A stretch of DNA of 48,937 bases from Rhodospirillales bacterium (GTDB lineage: Bacteria; Pseudomonadota; Alphaproteobacteria; Rhodospirillales; Defluviicoccaceae), in assembly GCA_007694935.1 (NCBI GenBank), contig REES01000114.1:1-48937 (forward strand), in the 5' to 3' direction. The notes under the pieces were generated by a model. The model saw only the letters and a program-made list of their open reading frames with translations. It searched no databases and had not been told where the DNA came from. Positions 24,981 to 34,175 of this stretch are shown one piece after another (the first letter of the stretch is position 1; every line of letters starts with the position of its first letter). The position numbers and the translations under genes are program-made.

Positions 24981-25792
24981 GGCACCAGCTCCCGTTCGCG
25001 TTCGCGTTCCCGCCGCAGCACCTCGTTGGCGAGATGGAGATAGGCACGGGAGCCGGGACAGTTGACGTCATAGATCAAGACCGGGCGCCCGTGCGAGGGG
25101 GCTTCGGAGATGCGAACATTGCGCGGGATGACGGTCTCGTAGACCGCGTCGCCGAAGTGTTTGCGGACATCGTCGGCGACCAGGGTGGACAGGTTGTTGC
25201 GGCGATCGAACATGGTGAGGACGATCCCGTGGATTTCCAGGCGGGGATTGAGGACCCGCCGCACCCGCTCGACGGTCCGCATCAGGTGGCTGATCCCCTC
25301 GAGGGCGAAGAACTCGCACTGCAACGGAACCAGCACCGAATCGGCGGCGATCAGGGCATTCAGGGTCAACAGTCCGAGGGCCGGTGGGCAATCGATCAGG
25401 ACGTAGTCGTAGCTGGCGGACGCCCGGCGCAGGGCCTGTCGAAGAAAAAACTCGCGCCGCTCGAGCCCGACCAGCTCCACCTCTGCACCGGACAGATCGA
25501 CGCCCGAAGGCAACACCCGGAGGTTGGGAACCTCGGTATCGACCACCGCATCGGTGAGGGGAGCCCGACCAATCAGCACGTGGTAGACGTTGCTGCGACG
25601 CGACGCGCGGTCGACCCCGAGCCCGGTGGTGGCGTTGCCCTGGGGATCCAGGTCCACCACCAGCACCCGCCGGTCGATCGCCGCCAGGGCGGTGCCGAGA
25701 TTGATGGCGGTGGTGGTTTTGCCCACCCCGCCCTTCTGGTTGGCGATGGCGATGGTTCGCGGCGCCAAGCGGTCGAGAAGCTCAGGGGCCAT
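24977..25792 (-). CDS. parA: Chromosome-partitioning ATPase ParA
   Basis: A 271-residue deviant-Walker ATPase that moves ParB-parS complexes. It has IANQKGGVGKTTTAINLG (Walker A with signature Lys), LVVDLDPQGNATTGLG and DYVLIDCPP. It ends in an RE repeat encoded by a short hexamer repeat (24993-25010). The start overlaps the rsmG 3' end by 11 nt and the stop overlaps the parB start, giving the tight rsmG-parA-parB order typical near bacterial origins. Confidence 0.97.
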   Translation of the reverse strand: MAPELLDRLAPRTIAIANQKGGVGKTTTAINLGTALAAIDRRVLVVDLDPQGNATTGLGVDRASRRSNVYHVLIGRAPLTDAVVDTEVPNLRVLPSGVDLSGAEVELVGLERREFFLRQALRRASASYDYVLIDCPPALGLLTLNALIAADSVLVPLQCEFFALEGISHLMRTVERVRRVLNPRLEIHGIVLTMFDRRNNLSTLVADDVRKHFGDAVYETVIPRNVRISEAPSHGRPVLIYDVNCPGSRAYLHLANEVLRRERERERELVP

Positions 25793-26417
25793 GCCGACGA
25801 CGCAACGCCTCCACCTTGAGGATGGCGCCCGCGGGATCGGTCAGGCTGGGGCGCTGATCGGTGCGGATGATCCAGGATTCCGCCGCTTCCGTCAATTCGG
25901 TTGCCAGGGTGCGGCCCTTCAGGAACAGGCAGCAGCCCGCCGGGCGCAGCAGCGGAGCGGCATAGTCGAGCAGCCGCGCCAGCGGGGCGCAGGCCCGCGC
26001 GGTGACCACATCTCCGGCCAATCCCCTCAGTGCTTCAATGCGTTGGTTGTGCACGGTGAGGGCCGTTCCGGTGGCGCGGGCCACCTCGTGGAGGAACACA
26101 CACTTGCGCTGATCACTCTCCACCAGATGGACGTCGGCCTCGGTGAGCATGGCGAGGACCAGCCCGGGGAACCCGGCGCCGCTGCCGAGATCGATCACCA
26201 CCGGCCGGCCGGGCGGCAGCCACGGCACGAGCTGCGCCGAATCGAGGAAGTGCCGCCGCCACGGGTCGTGCAACGTTGCCCGACCGACCAGGTTGATGCG
26301 GGCCTGCCAAGAGATGAGCAGATCGAGATAACGTTGCAGCCGCGGCAGCCGGGCGGGATCGATGCCGGCAGCCTGTTGAAACGCCGCCGGGGTCAGCGGC
26401 GGTTTCACGTGAAACAC
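25782..26417 (-). CDS. rsmG: 16S rRNA (guanine-527-N7) methyltransferase RsmG
   Basis: Methylates G527 of 16S rRNA using SAM. It has VIDLGSGAGFPGLVLAML (SAM site), then VESDQRKCVFLHEVA and VTARACAPLARLLDYA, which are family motifs. No ATG is suitable: the only in-frame ATG (26615) lies deep inside mnmG. Two GTGs, at 26417 and 26408, fit; 26417 gives 211 aa, close to the usual length. No clear ribosome-binding site precedes either, suggesting coupling to mnmG, which ends 16 nt upstream. The start overlaps a parS site. Confidence 0.92.
   Translation of the reverse strand: MFHVKPPLTPAAFQQAAGIDPARLPRLQRYLDLLISWQARINLVGRATLHDPWRRHFLDSAQLVPWLPPGRPVVIDLGSGAGFPGLVLAMLTEADVHLVESDQRKCVFLHEVARATGTALTVHNQRIEALRGLAGDVVTARACAPLARLLDYAAPLLRPAGCCLFLKGRTLATELTEAAESWIIRTDQRPSLTDPAGAILKVEALRRRHGP
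26401..26416. promoter_or_regulatory. parS: Candidate parS centromere site at the rsmG start
   Basis: The 16-mer GGTTTCACGTGAAACA matches the near-universal bacterial parS consensus TGTTTCACGTGAAACA at 15 of 16 positions; the central 14 bp are perfectly palindromic. It covers the proposed rsmG GTG codons. ParB made nearby should load here. Confidence 0.88.
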
Positions 26418-26433
26418 TGTCGCTGCGGCTGGC

Positions 26434-28317
26434 TCACACCTCGCCCCCGGCTTGGTCCCAGGGCCGGTCCCGCACCACCCGGATGACGGCCGCGATCGCA
26501 GCCGGGGTGATGCCCGAGATCCGCCCCGCTGCGCCCACCGTCGCCGGGCGCGCCTGCCGCAGCCTTTCCCGCACTTCCGTCGACAGCCCCGGCACGACCG
26601 CGAAGTCGATGTCATCCGGAATTGCCATGCCCTCGTAGCGCCGGGCCGCCGCTATCTCCGACTGCTGCCGTTCCAGGTAGCCGGCGTAGGTCGCGTCATG
26701 AACCAGCGAGTCCAGGGCCGGCGCCGGCACGTCCCCCAGGGCCGGCCACACCCGTCTCGCCGCCCCCGTGTCGAGAACGCCGGCTACCAGAAGCTCCAAC
26801 GCCCGCCAACGCCCCTTGTCGCCCGGTAGCGTTGCTCCTTCGGCGGCCAGCGTCTCCCGGGTGGCGAAACACCCGCTCAGCACGGCCGCCGCCCGTTCCC
26901 TCGCCGCGGCGCCGGCAGCAAATGCCGCACGCCGCTCTTCTCCCACCAGGCCGGCCGCGATGGCCTTCGGGGTCAGCCGCTGATCGGCATTGTCGGCGCG
27001 GAGCGTCAGCCGGTATTCCGCCCGCGAGGTAAACATCCGGTAGGGCTCCTCCGTCCCCCGGGTCACCAGATCGTCGATCATCACGCCGATGTAGGCCTCG
27101 TCGCGACCCAGGGTGAAGGGTCCATCGCCGCCGGTCCGCCGCGCCGCATTGACGCCCGCCACCAGCCCCTGGCCGCCAGCCTCCTCGTAGCCGGTGGTGC
27201 CGACGATCTGTCCCGCCAGGAACAGCCCCGGGATGGCCCGCACCTCCAGCGTCGGCCGCAGCTCTCGCGGGTCCACGAAGTCGTACTCGACCGCGTATCC
27301 CGGACGGAGCATGGCCGCTGCCTCCAGTCCCGGGATCGTCGCGATCAGTGCCTGCTGGACCTCCTCCGGCAGCGACGTCGAAATACCGTTGGGATAGACG
27401 ACATTGGTGTGCAGCCCTTCCGGCTCCAGAAACACCTGGTGGCGGTCGCGGTCGGCAAACCGCACCACCTTGTCCTCGATCGACGGGCAATACCGCGGCC
27501 CGCGGCTCGCGATCTGTCCCGAGTACATCGGCGCCCGGTGCAGGTTGGCGCGGATCAAGGCATGGCTGGCCGCCGTAGTGCCTGTGATGGCGCAGGCGAT
27601 CTGTGGGCCCGTGATCCGGTCGGTGAGAAACGAGAATGGTTCCGGGGTCGGGTCCCCCTCCTGCCGTTCCAGTTCGTCCCATCGGATGGTTCGCCCGTCC
27701 AGGCGCGGCGGCGTGCCGGTCTTGAGCCGGCCCACGCGCACACCGCTCGCCCGCAGCCAGCGCCCGAGCGCCTCGGCCGGTCGCTCGCCGATCCGCCCCG
27801 CCGGAATCGTCCGCTCGCCGATGTGGATCACCCCGCCGAGGAAGGTGCCGGTGGCCAGAACCACCGCGCCGCCTCGCACCGTGTCCCCGTTGTCCATCCC
27901 AACCCCGAAGACATGTCCACCCGTACCAAGCCTGATCTCGGTGACGCGGCCGAAGCGGATCGATAGTCCCGCCACGTCTGCCAGGAGTTCCCGCATCGCC
28001 GTCCGGTACCGGCTCCGGTCGGCCTGCGCCCGGGGTCCCCGCACCGCCGGCCCCTTGCTGCGGTTGAGCACGCGGAACTGGATCCCCGCCCGGTCGATCG
28101 CCCGCCCCATCACGCCATCAAGGGCGTCGATCTCCCGCACCATCTGGCCCTTGGCGAGGCCGCCGATGGCCGGATTGCAGGACAGTGCGCCGATGTCCTC
28201 CGGCCGCTGGGTCAGCAGCAAGGTCCGGGCACCCAGCCGGGCCGCCGCCGCCGCGGCCTCGCAGCCGGCGTGCCCGCCGCCGACCACGAGCACGTCCCAG
28301 CCGTCTCCGCCTCTCAT
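26434..28317 (-). CDS. mnmG: tRNA uridine-5-carboxymethylaminomethyl modification enzyme MnmG (GidA)
   Basis: A 627-residue FAD enzyme that with MnmE makes the (carboxymethyl)aminomethyl group on U34 of tRNAs. It has the FAD-binding [19 protein letters not shown] at the N-terminus, [38 protein letters not shown], and [20 protein letters not shown] near 375; the C-terminal helical MnmE-binding domain is present (TYAGYLERQ). It lies directly downstream of mnmE, 34 nt away, with a parS site in the gap and another just after its stop. Confidence 0.97.
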   Translation of the reverse strand: MRGGDGWDVLVVGGGHAGCEAAAAAARLGARTLLLTQRPEDIGALSCNPAIGGLAKGQMVREIDALDGVMGRAIDRAGIQFRVLNRSKGPAVRGPRAQADRSRYRTAMRELLADVAGLSIRFGRVTEIRLGTGGHVFGVGMDNGDTVRGGAVVLATGTFLGGVIHIGERTIPAGRIGERPAEALGRWLRASGVRVGRLKTGTPPRLDGRTIRWDELERQEGDPTPEPFSFLTDRITGPQIACAITGTTAASHALIRANLHRAPMYSGQIASRGPRYCPSIEDKVVRFADRDRHQVFLEPEGLHTNVVYPNGISTSLPEEVQQALIATIPGLEAAAMLRPGYAVEYDFVDPRELRPTLEVRAIPGLFLAGQIVGTTGYEEAGGQGLVAGVNAARRTGGDGPFTLGRDEAYIGVMIDDLVTRGTEEPYRMFTSRAEYRLTLRADNADQRLTPKAIAAGLVGEERRAAFAAGAAARERAAAVLSGCFATRETLAAEGATLPGDKGRWRALELLVAGVLDTGAARRVWPALGDVPAPALDSLVHDATYAGYLERQQSEIAAARRYEGMAIPDDIDFAVVPGLSTEVRERLRQARPATVGAAGRISGITPAAIAAVIRVVRDRPWDQAGGEV

Positions 28318-28335
28318 GGCTCAGGCCCGTCTGGT

Positions 28336-28351
28336 GGTTTCACGTGAAACA
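28336..28351. promoter_or_regulatory. parS: Candidate parS centromere site between mnmE and mnmG
   Basis: A second copy of GGTTTCACGTGAAACA, identical to the one at 26401 and differing from the parS consensus only in the first base. It fills half of the 34-nt space between the mnmE stop and the mnmG start. Two sites about 1.9 kb apart and 10-12 kb from the putative origin are a normal parS arrangement. Confidence 0.88.
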
Positions 28352-29695
28352 TCACTTGCCGATGCAGAAGTCGCGAAACACCAAGTCAAGCACATCCTCC
28401 ACGTCCACCCGCCCGGTCAGCCGCCCCAGCGCCCGCGCCGCCATCCGCACGTCTTCCACCACCAGCTCCTCGACGCCCCCTTCGGCCGCCCGCCGCAACG
28501 CCTCGCGGCATTCCTCCAGCGCCGCCCGATGCCGAGCCCGCGTGAGCACGACGCCGTCCCCCACGCCATAGCGATCCCGTACCATGGCGCTCAGGTGTCG
28601 CTTGAGCTCCGGCAGTCCCGCCCCCGAGACCACCGACACCGCAAGCACCCCCTGTCCCCCGACCGACCATGGACCCGTTCCTGCCAGCCGATCACTCTTG
28701 CTGAGCACCCCAAGGCTCGCGCCTTGTCGCAGCGCCGCCGTTGGTTCGTCCACGCCCGGCCAGTTTTCGCCATCGAACACCACCAGCCGGATGTCCGCAT
28801 CCGCCGCCGCCGCTTGGCTGCGCCGCACCCCCTCCTGCTCCACCGGCTCGCGCGTCTCCCGGATCCCTGCCGTGTCCATCAGCGTCACCGGACACCCGGC
28901 CAGTTCGAGCCGCACCTCCACCACGTCCCGGGTCGTCCCCGGCGATGCCGCCACGATCGCCGCATCGCGCCCGGCCAACACGTTCAGCAAAGACGACTTC
29001 CCCGCGTTGGGCGCGCCCAGGATGGCGATCCGAATCCCTTCGCGGAGGCGCTCGCCGCGACCCCCGTCGGCCAGGTGTGCGCCGATTTCCCCCGCCAACG
29101 CCGATGCCAGCGCCTGTGCCCGGCCGACCAGCCCCTCCGGCAACTCCTCCTCGGCAAAATCGATCACCGCCTCGAGGTCCGCCAGGCCACGGATCAGCTC
29201 TCCCCGCCAGCGCTCGTAGATCGCCGCGAGCCCGCCGTCGAGCTGGCGCAGCGCCTGACGTCGTTGTTCCGGCGTTTCCGCCGCCACCAGATCCGCAAGG
29301 CCTTCCGCGGCCGTCAGATCCAGCTTGCCCTGCTCGAATGCCCGCCGCGAGAACTCCCCCGCCTCCGCCACCCGCACCCCCGGCAGCGCCGCCAGTGCCC
29401 CCATCACCCCGGTCACGACCGCCCGCCCGCCATGGAGGTGCAGCTCCACCACATCTTCTCCCGTAAAGCTGGCCGGGCCGGGGAACCAGATGGCGAGCCC
29501 GCGATCCAGCAGCTCCCCCTGACCGTCACGGATCGCCACCACGCTGGCCTGCCGCGGCACCAGTTTGTCGCGCCCGGTCAGCCGCTCCAGACAGGCCACC
29601 GCCCGCGTCCCGGAGATCCGGATCACAGCGATGCCGGCCCGCCCCTGGCCCGTGGCCGGGGCAAAAATGGTATCCCGTTCGATCGCTGATGACAC
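28352..29695 (-). CDS. mnmE: tRNA modification GTPase MnmE (TrmE)
   Basis: Partner of MnmG in U34 modification. The product has the N-terminal formyl-THF-binding domain (RDTIFAPATGQGRAGIAVIRISG), central helices, a G domain with GAPNAGKSSLLN, DTAGIRETREP and SKSD in place of NKxD, and the C-terminal FCIGK whose Cys is catalytic. I place the start at the GTG at 29695 (447 aa), giving the normal distance to RDTIFA; GTGs at 29710 and 29728 would extend it by up to 11 residues. An AGGTGAGG lies 12 nt upstream. Confidence 0.95.
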   Translation of the reverse strand: MSSAIERDTIFAPATGQGRAGIAVIRISGTRAVACLERLTGRDKLVPRQASVVAIRDGQGELLDRGLAIWFPGPASFTGEDVVELHLHGGRAVVTGVMGALAALPGVRVAEAGEFSRRAFEQGKLDLTAAEGLADLVAAETPEQRRQALRQLDGGLAAIYERWRGELIRGLADLEAVIDFAEEELPEGLVGRAQALASALAGEIGAHLADGGRGERLREGIRIAILGAPNAGKSSLLNVLAGRDAAIVAASPGTTRDVVEVRLELAGCPVTLMDTAGIRETREPVEQEGVRRSQAAAADADIRLVVFDGENWPGVDEPTAALRQGASLGVLSKSDRLAGTGPWSVGGQGVLAVSVVSGAGLPELKRHLSAMVRDRYGVGDGVVLTRARHRAALEECREALRRAAEGGVEELVVEDVRMAARALGRLTGRVDVEDVLDLVFRDFCIGK

Positions 29696-29752
29696 CGCCG
29701 CGAAGAGCCTCACCTGGGCGCGCGGCACTTCGTCCGGGCCTGCATGCCGGCC

Positions 29753-30088
29753 TCAGCTCTCGGGCCGCATCGGGTCCGGCACATCGGACAGGCGCAACCG
29801 CTCCACCCTCTCGCCGCGGATGACATGCCGCTGCAGGATCTCGTCCACGTCCTCCCGGCTGTCGACGCGGTACCAGACGCCTTCGGGATAGATCACCATG
29901 GTCGGGCCGAGTTCACAGCGGTCGAGGCACCCGGCCGCGTTGATCCGCACGTCAGCCAACCCCAGAGCCTTCGCCCGCGCCTTCATGTAGTCCCGCAGCT
30001 TCACCGACCCTCGCCGGGCACAGGACCCCCGCGGGTGGCCCTCCGGCCGCTCATTCACACAACAGAACACGTGACACCGGTAGAACAC
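29753..30088 (-). CDS. Thioredoxin-like [2Fe-2S] ferredoxin
   Basis: A 111-residue soluble protein of the thioredoxin-fold [2Fe-2S] ferredoxin family. Likely cluster ligands are Cys10 (with Cys9 adjacent), Cys23, Cys54 and Cys58 in CVNERPEGHPRGSC and GCLDRCELGP. These proteins are common in alphaproteobacteria and resemble the NuoE cluster domain; their redox partner is unknown. The C-terminal part (YPEGVWYRV, DVDEILQRHV) is typical. It lies upstream of mnmE on the same strand. Confidence 0.88.
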   Translation of the reverse strand: MFYRCHVFCCVNERPEGHPRGSCARRGSVKLRDYMKARAKALGLADVRINAAGCLDRCELGPTMVIYPEGVWYRVDSREDVDEILQRHVIRGERVERLRLSDVPDPMRPES

Positions 30089-30129
30089 CCGCCGCCTCGC
30101 CTGTTGAGCGCCGTTGCCGCCGCCTTGGG

Positions 30130-30405
30130 CTAGCCTTCCCTATCCTGCGGCCGGTCCTCCGCTTCGCCGCCGGCTTGGCTCCCGGTCATGCGCGACCAGA
30201 TGAATTTCTGCCACTGCTCCAGGCTTTGCATGCCTGCCGGCAGCCACATCCGCACCAGGGCATCCGGCTCCATCGCCGCAAGCGCCTTCTTCATGCGGCC
30301 TTCGATCTCGTCCATCAGAGCCTTCTGCATCGGCTTGACATCGGGAAGACCCAGCAGCGTCCGTGCTTCGTCCGGTGTGCAGTCCACATCCACGTGAATT
30401 TTCAT
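30130..30405 (-). CDS. DUF6489-family small protein
   Basis: A 91-residue acidic protein starting MKIHVDVDCTPDEARTLLGL, with KPMQKALMDEIEGRMKKAL and LEQWQKFIWSRMT after it, a pattern I associate with DUF6489. It has no signal peptide or membrane segment; the WQKFIW helix recalls phasin-like proteins, but this is weak. The ATG at 30405 fits the conserved N-terminus; the longer frame upstream is low in conservation. It precedes the ferredoxin gene by 41 nt and may share its transcript. Confidence 0.75.
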   Translation of the reverse strand: MKIHVDVDCTPDEARTLLGLPDVKPMQKALMDEIEGRMKKALAAMEPDALVRMWLPAGMQSLEQWQKFIWSRMTGSQAGGEAEDRPQDREG

Positions 30406-30604
30406 CGCCTGCGACCCGTCCCTGCTTGCCTGTTTTCCGCAACCCGCGCGCCCGACGGACGCCGGTCCCGCCGCCACCCGCCTGGTATGCGGCCACTTCC
30501 CCTTGTCCCATACGCGTGGGGCCCCAAACTAAGCGACACGTCTACGGCACGCAACGCCCCCGTTGCCATTTGCGCCGAACCCTTCAGTCAGCCGAGGGCA
30601 TGCC

Positions 30605-32635
30605 ATGAGCCGCAACCTTCTCGCCGCCGAAACCAGCCCCTACCTGCTGCAGCACAAGGACAATCCCGTCCACTGGCGGCCCTGGGGCCCGGCGGCCCTC
30701 CAGGAGGCGCGCGACACCGACAAACCCATCCTGCTGTCCGTGGGTTATGCCGCCTGCCACTGGTGTCACGTCATGGCCCATGAGAGTTTCGAGAATGCCG
30801 AGATCGCCCGCCTGATGAACGACCATTTCGTCAACGTAAAGGTCGATCGCGAGGAGCGTCCCGACGTCGATACCGTCTACCAGTCGGCCCTGGCCCTCAC
30901 CGGGCAACAGGGCGGCTGGCCCCTCACCATGTTCCTCACCCCCGGCGGCGACCCGTTCTGGGGCGGCACCTACTTTCCACCCGCCCCGCGCTGGGGCCGG
31001 CCTGGCTTCCCCGAGGTCCTGACGGCTATCGCCGAGGTGTATCGCTCCCAGCCCGACCAGGTGCAGTCCAACGTCACCGCCCTGCGCCAAGGCCTCGACC
31101 GTCTGTCGCGGCCGCCGGCGGGTCCGGGCCTCGCGCCCGGCACCGTCGAACAGGTCGCACGGCTTGCCCTCAAGATGATCGATCCGGTTTCCGGCGGGAC
31201 CCGGGGTGCGCCCAAATTCCCCCAGCCGGTCTTCTTCCAGTTCCTCTGGCGCATGCACCGGCGGACCGGTGACCCCGAACTTGCCGATGCCGTCACCACC
31301 ACCCTCGACAGCTTGTGCCAGTCAGGCATCTACGATCATGTGGGCGGCGGCTTTGCCCGCTATGCCACCGATGAGGAATGGCTCGTCCCCCACTTCGAAA
31401 AGATGCTTTATGACAATGCCCTGCTGGCCCTCCTCCTGACCGAGGTGTGGCGCGGCACCCGCCGGCCGCTCTACGCCACCCGGGTTCGTGAAACCCTCGC
31501 CTGGGCGCTGGCCGATCTCCGCGTCGCCGGCCCCGATGGCCTGTTCGCGTTTGCCAGCGCCTTCGATGCCGACAGCGAGGGAGTCGAGGGCAAGTACTAT
31601 GTCTGGACTGAATCCGAGATCGATGCCCTGCTGGGCGACCACGGTGCCTTGTTCAAGCAGGTCTACGACGTCACCCCGGGCGGCAACTGGGAAGGCCACA
31701 CCATTGTGAACCGCCGTCGCGACCCGGCCTTCCGTGACGAAGCCACCGAGGCGACATTCCGCCGCTGCCTGGATACCCTCCGGCAAGCACGCAACCGCCG
31801 CATCCCCCCACTGCGCGATGACAAGGTTCTGGCCGACTGGAACGGACTGATGATCCACGCGCTGGCCTCCGCCGGCGCCACCTTCGCCGAACCCGCCTGG
31901 GTGGACGCGGCTCGCACCGCCTTCCGCTTCGTGGTCACCCTGATGGCCGACGCCGGCCGCCTCCACCATAGCTGGTGCGCCGGCGCCGCCCGTCACCCGG
32001 GCACCCTGGACGACTATGCGGCGATGGCCCGGGCCGCCCTCGCCCTGTTCGAGGCCACCGGCGACGTCGCGTACCGGCATTGGGCCGAGACCTGGGTCGC
32101 AACCGCCGATCGCCACTTCTGGGACAGTGCGGACGGCGGCTACTTCCTCGCCGCCGACGACGTCCACGAGCTGGTGTCTCGACCGAAGACCATCGTCGAT
32201 CACGCCACCCCCTCCGGCAATGGCATGATGGTCGACGTCCTTGCCCGTCTTTACCTTCTCACGGACGAAACGGCCTATCGCGACCGTTGTGAAACCCTGA
32301 TCACCATGTTTTCCGGCAACAACGTGCAGTACCTGATCGGCGTGCCCGGGTTGCTGATGGCTCACGCCTTTCTCCAGGAGGCACCGCAGCTGGTGATCGT
32401 CGGCGACCCTGCCGATCCCCGCACCGAGGCCCTCAGGACCGCTGCATGGACCGCTGCCGAGGCCGCCACCGTGATCCATCCAGTAGCGCCCGACGCGGCC
32501 TTGCCGCCCGGTCACCCGGCGGCGGGAAAGTCACCGCTTGACGGCGCTCCGGCCGCCCACCTGTGCCGCGGTCAAACCTGCGGTCTGCCCCTCACCGACC
32601 CCGACGCCTTGCGGGCCGCCCTCGATGCAGGCTAG
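30605..32635 (+). CDS. Thioredoxin-domain DUF255 protein (YyaL/SSP411 family)
   Basis: A 676-residue protein with an N-terminal thioredoxin-like domain (about 1-165) and a long (alpha/alpha)6-barrel region similar to glycan epimerases. Family signatures are SPYLLQHKDNPVHWRPWG, the CHWC motif in YAACHWCHVM near residue 55, KVDREERPDVD and FLTPGGDPFWGGTYFPP. Cellular function is not established; no signal peptide is seen. It is the first gene of a plus-strand trio with ogt and a quinone oxidoreductase. Confidence 0.92.
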   Translation: MSRNLLAAETSPYLLQHKDNPVHWRPWGPAALQEARDTDKPILLSVGYAACHWCHVMAHESFENAEIARLMNDHFVNVKVDREERPDVDTVYQSALALTGQQGGWPLTMFLTPGGDPFWGGTYFPPAPRWGRPGFPEVLTAIAEVYRSQPDQVQSNVTALRQGLDRLSRPPAGPGLAPGTVEQVARLALKMIDPVSGGTRGAPKFPQPVFFQFLWRMHRRTGDPELADAVTTTLDSLCQSGIYDHVGGGFARYATDEEWLVPHFEKMLYDNALLALLLTEVWRGTRRPLYATRVRETLAWALADLRVAGPDGLFAFASAFDADSEGVEGKYYVWTESEIDALLGDHGALFKQVYDVTPGGNWEGHTIVNRRRDPAFRDEATEATFRRCLDTLRQARNRRIPPLRDDKVLADWNGLMIHALASAGATFAEPAWVDAARTAFRFVVTLMADAGRLHHSWCAGAARHPGTLDDYAAMARAALALFEATGDVAYRHWAETWVATADRHFWDSADGGYFLAADDVHELVSRPKTIVDHATPSGNGMMVDVLARLYLLTDETAYRDRCETLITMFSGNNVQYLIGVPGLLMAHAFLQEAPQLVIVGDPADPRTEALRTAAWTAAEAATVIHPVAPDAALPPGHPAAGKSPLDGAPAAHLCRGQTCGLPLTDPDALRAALDAG

Positions 32636-32644
32636 GCTCGCCAC

Positions 32645-33163
32645 ATGGCATCCATCCTTGTCGACACGCCGGTAGGCCGGCTGCTGGTGACGGAGGAAGA
32701 CGCGGCGATCGTCCGCGTCTCCTGGACCGATCCGGCCATCTCCTGCCACCCCTCAGCCCTGCTCCTTGAGGCCGCAGCCCAACTCACCGCCTACTTCGAT
32801 CGGCGCCTCACCGCCTTCGACCTGCCCCTGAACCCCCGCGGAACGCCGTTTCAGCGCTGCATCTGGGGGCTGCTCGCGGCTATTCCATACGGCGCCACCC
32901 TCTCGTATGGCGCCCTCGCGACCGAAGGCGCCACCGGGCCCCGTGCCGCGGCGGCCGCCTGCGCCGCCAACCCGCTCCCGATCCTGATCCCGTGCCACCG
33001 GGTGCTGGGCGCCACCGGCCGTCTCACCGGCTACTCCGGTGGCGACGGGCTAACCACCAAGCGGCAACTGCTGGAGCTGGAGCGCACCCATCGCAAGCCA
33101 ACCCTGCCCGGTTCGGTCGCCTTTCTGACGCCCCCGGCCGGCAGAGACCACCACGCCCCATGA
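32645..33163 (+). CDS. ogt: Methylated-DNA--protein-cysteine methyltransferase
   Basis: Suicide DNA repair protein removing alkyl groups from O6-guanine. The 172-residue product has FQRCIWGLLAAIPYG and the active site PCHRVLG with acceptor Cys117, followed by GYSGGDGLTTKRQLLELE. It lacks the Ada-type N-terminal zinc domain, so it is the constitutive Ogt type. It begins 9 nt after the DUF255 gene and overlaps the next gene by ATGA, so the three genes are probably one operon. Confidence 0.93.
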   Translation: MASILVDTPVGRLLVTEEDAAIVRVSWTDPAISCHPSALLLEAAAQLTAYFDRRLTAFDLPLNPRGTPFQRCIWGLLAAIPYGATLSYGALATEGATGPRAAAAACAANPLPILIPCHRVLGATGRLTGYSGGDGLTTKRQLLELERTHRKPTLPGSVAFLTPPAGRDHHAP

Positions 33164-34134
33164 GCCGCGCCTTCCGCATTCATGCCCCCGGCGGGCCGGA
33201 AGCGCTCATCTGGGAAGAGGTCTCCGTTCCCGAGCCCGCAGACGGGCAGGTGCGCCTCCGCCACACGGCGGTCGGCCTCAACTATATCGATGTCTATCAT
33301 CGCACCGGCCTTTACCCCTTGCCGTCCCTTCCTGCGGTGCCCGGCATGGAAGGCGCCGGCGTCGTCGAGGCGGTCGGTCGCGGGGTTTCCGAGTTCGGAC
33401 CCGGTGATCGGGTGGCGTATGCCGGGGTGCTCGGCGCATATGCCGAAACACGCGTCATCGCTGCCGATCGACTGGTTGCGCTCCCGCCGGCAATCACCGA
33501 CCCGCAGGCCGCAGCGATGATGCTCAAAGGCATGACGGCACAGTATCTGCTGCGGCGGACCTACCCGGTCCAGGCGGGGGATCGCGTGATGGTTCACGCT
33601 GCGGCCGGCGGCGTCGGTCTCATCCTTTGCCAATGGGCCCGACACCTCGGCGCCACCGTGATCGGCACCGTCGGCACTGATGCCAAGGCGGACCTGGCGC
33701 GTGCCCACGGCTGCCACCACCCCATCGTCTATACCCGGGAGCGGTTCGTCGACCGGGTGCGTGCCATCACCGGTGGCGACGGCGTGGCGGTGGTCTACGA
33801 CTCCGTCGGCAAGGATACCTTCCTTGACTCGCTCGACTGCCTCCGTCCCCTCGGCATGATGGTGACCTTCGGCAATGCCTCCGGCCCGGTACCGCCGGTC
33901 GAGCCGGCCCTGTTGTCGGCCAAGGGTTCCCTGTTCCTCACCCGGCCGACATTGATGACCTACACCGCCAAGCCCGCCGATCTCCAGGCCTCCGCCCGGG
34001 AGCTGTTCGACGTGGTGGCTGGCGGACATGTCCGCATCCGCATCGGCGCCCGCTACCCCCTGTCGGAGACACCCCAGGCCCACCGTGACCTGGAGTCCCG
34101 TGCCACCACCGGATCGACCGTGCTGCTGCCCTGA
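33160..34134 (+). CDS. Quinone oxidoreductase (zinc-independent MDR family)
   Basis: A 324-residue NADPH:quinone oxidoreductase of the zeta-crystallin/QorA type. It has LNYIDVYHRTGLYPLPSLP and PGMEGAGVVEAVG in the catalytic domain, and the NADPH-binding VHAAAGGVGLILCQWA and IGTVGTDAKADLA; no structural or catalytic zinc ligands are seen. It likely reduces quinones or reactive carbonyls. The ATG overlaps the ogt stop by 4 nt. It is convergent to rho, with a 41-nt gap. Confidence 0.93.
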   Translation: MSRAFRIHAPGGPEALIWEEVSVPEPADGQVRLRHTAVGLNYIDVYHRTGLYPLPSLPAVPGMEGAGVVEAVGRGVSEFGPGDRVAYAGVLGAYAETRVIAADRLVALPPAITDPQAAAMMLKGMTAQYLLRRTYPVQAGDRVMVHAAAGGVGLILCQWARHLGATVIGTVGTDAKADLARAHGCHHPIVYTRERFVDRVRAITGGDGVAVVYDSVGKDTFLDSLDCLRPLGMMVTFGNASGPVPPVEPALLSAKGSLFLTRPTLMTYTAKPADLQASARELFDVVAGGHVRIRIGARYPLSETPQAHRDLESRATTGSTVLLP

Positions 34135-34175
34135 CCCAGCCGAGGGCCGCCCACGTCCTCACCCGAACCCCGGTA

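Noticed and set aside
26418-26615. An upstream ATG extension of rsmG to 26615.
   Set aside because: It would overlap mnmG by about 180 nt and adds an Arg/Cys-rich segment without family similarity; GTG starts at 26417 or 26408 give the normal length.
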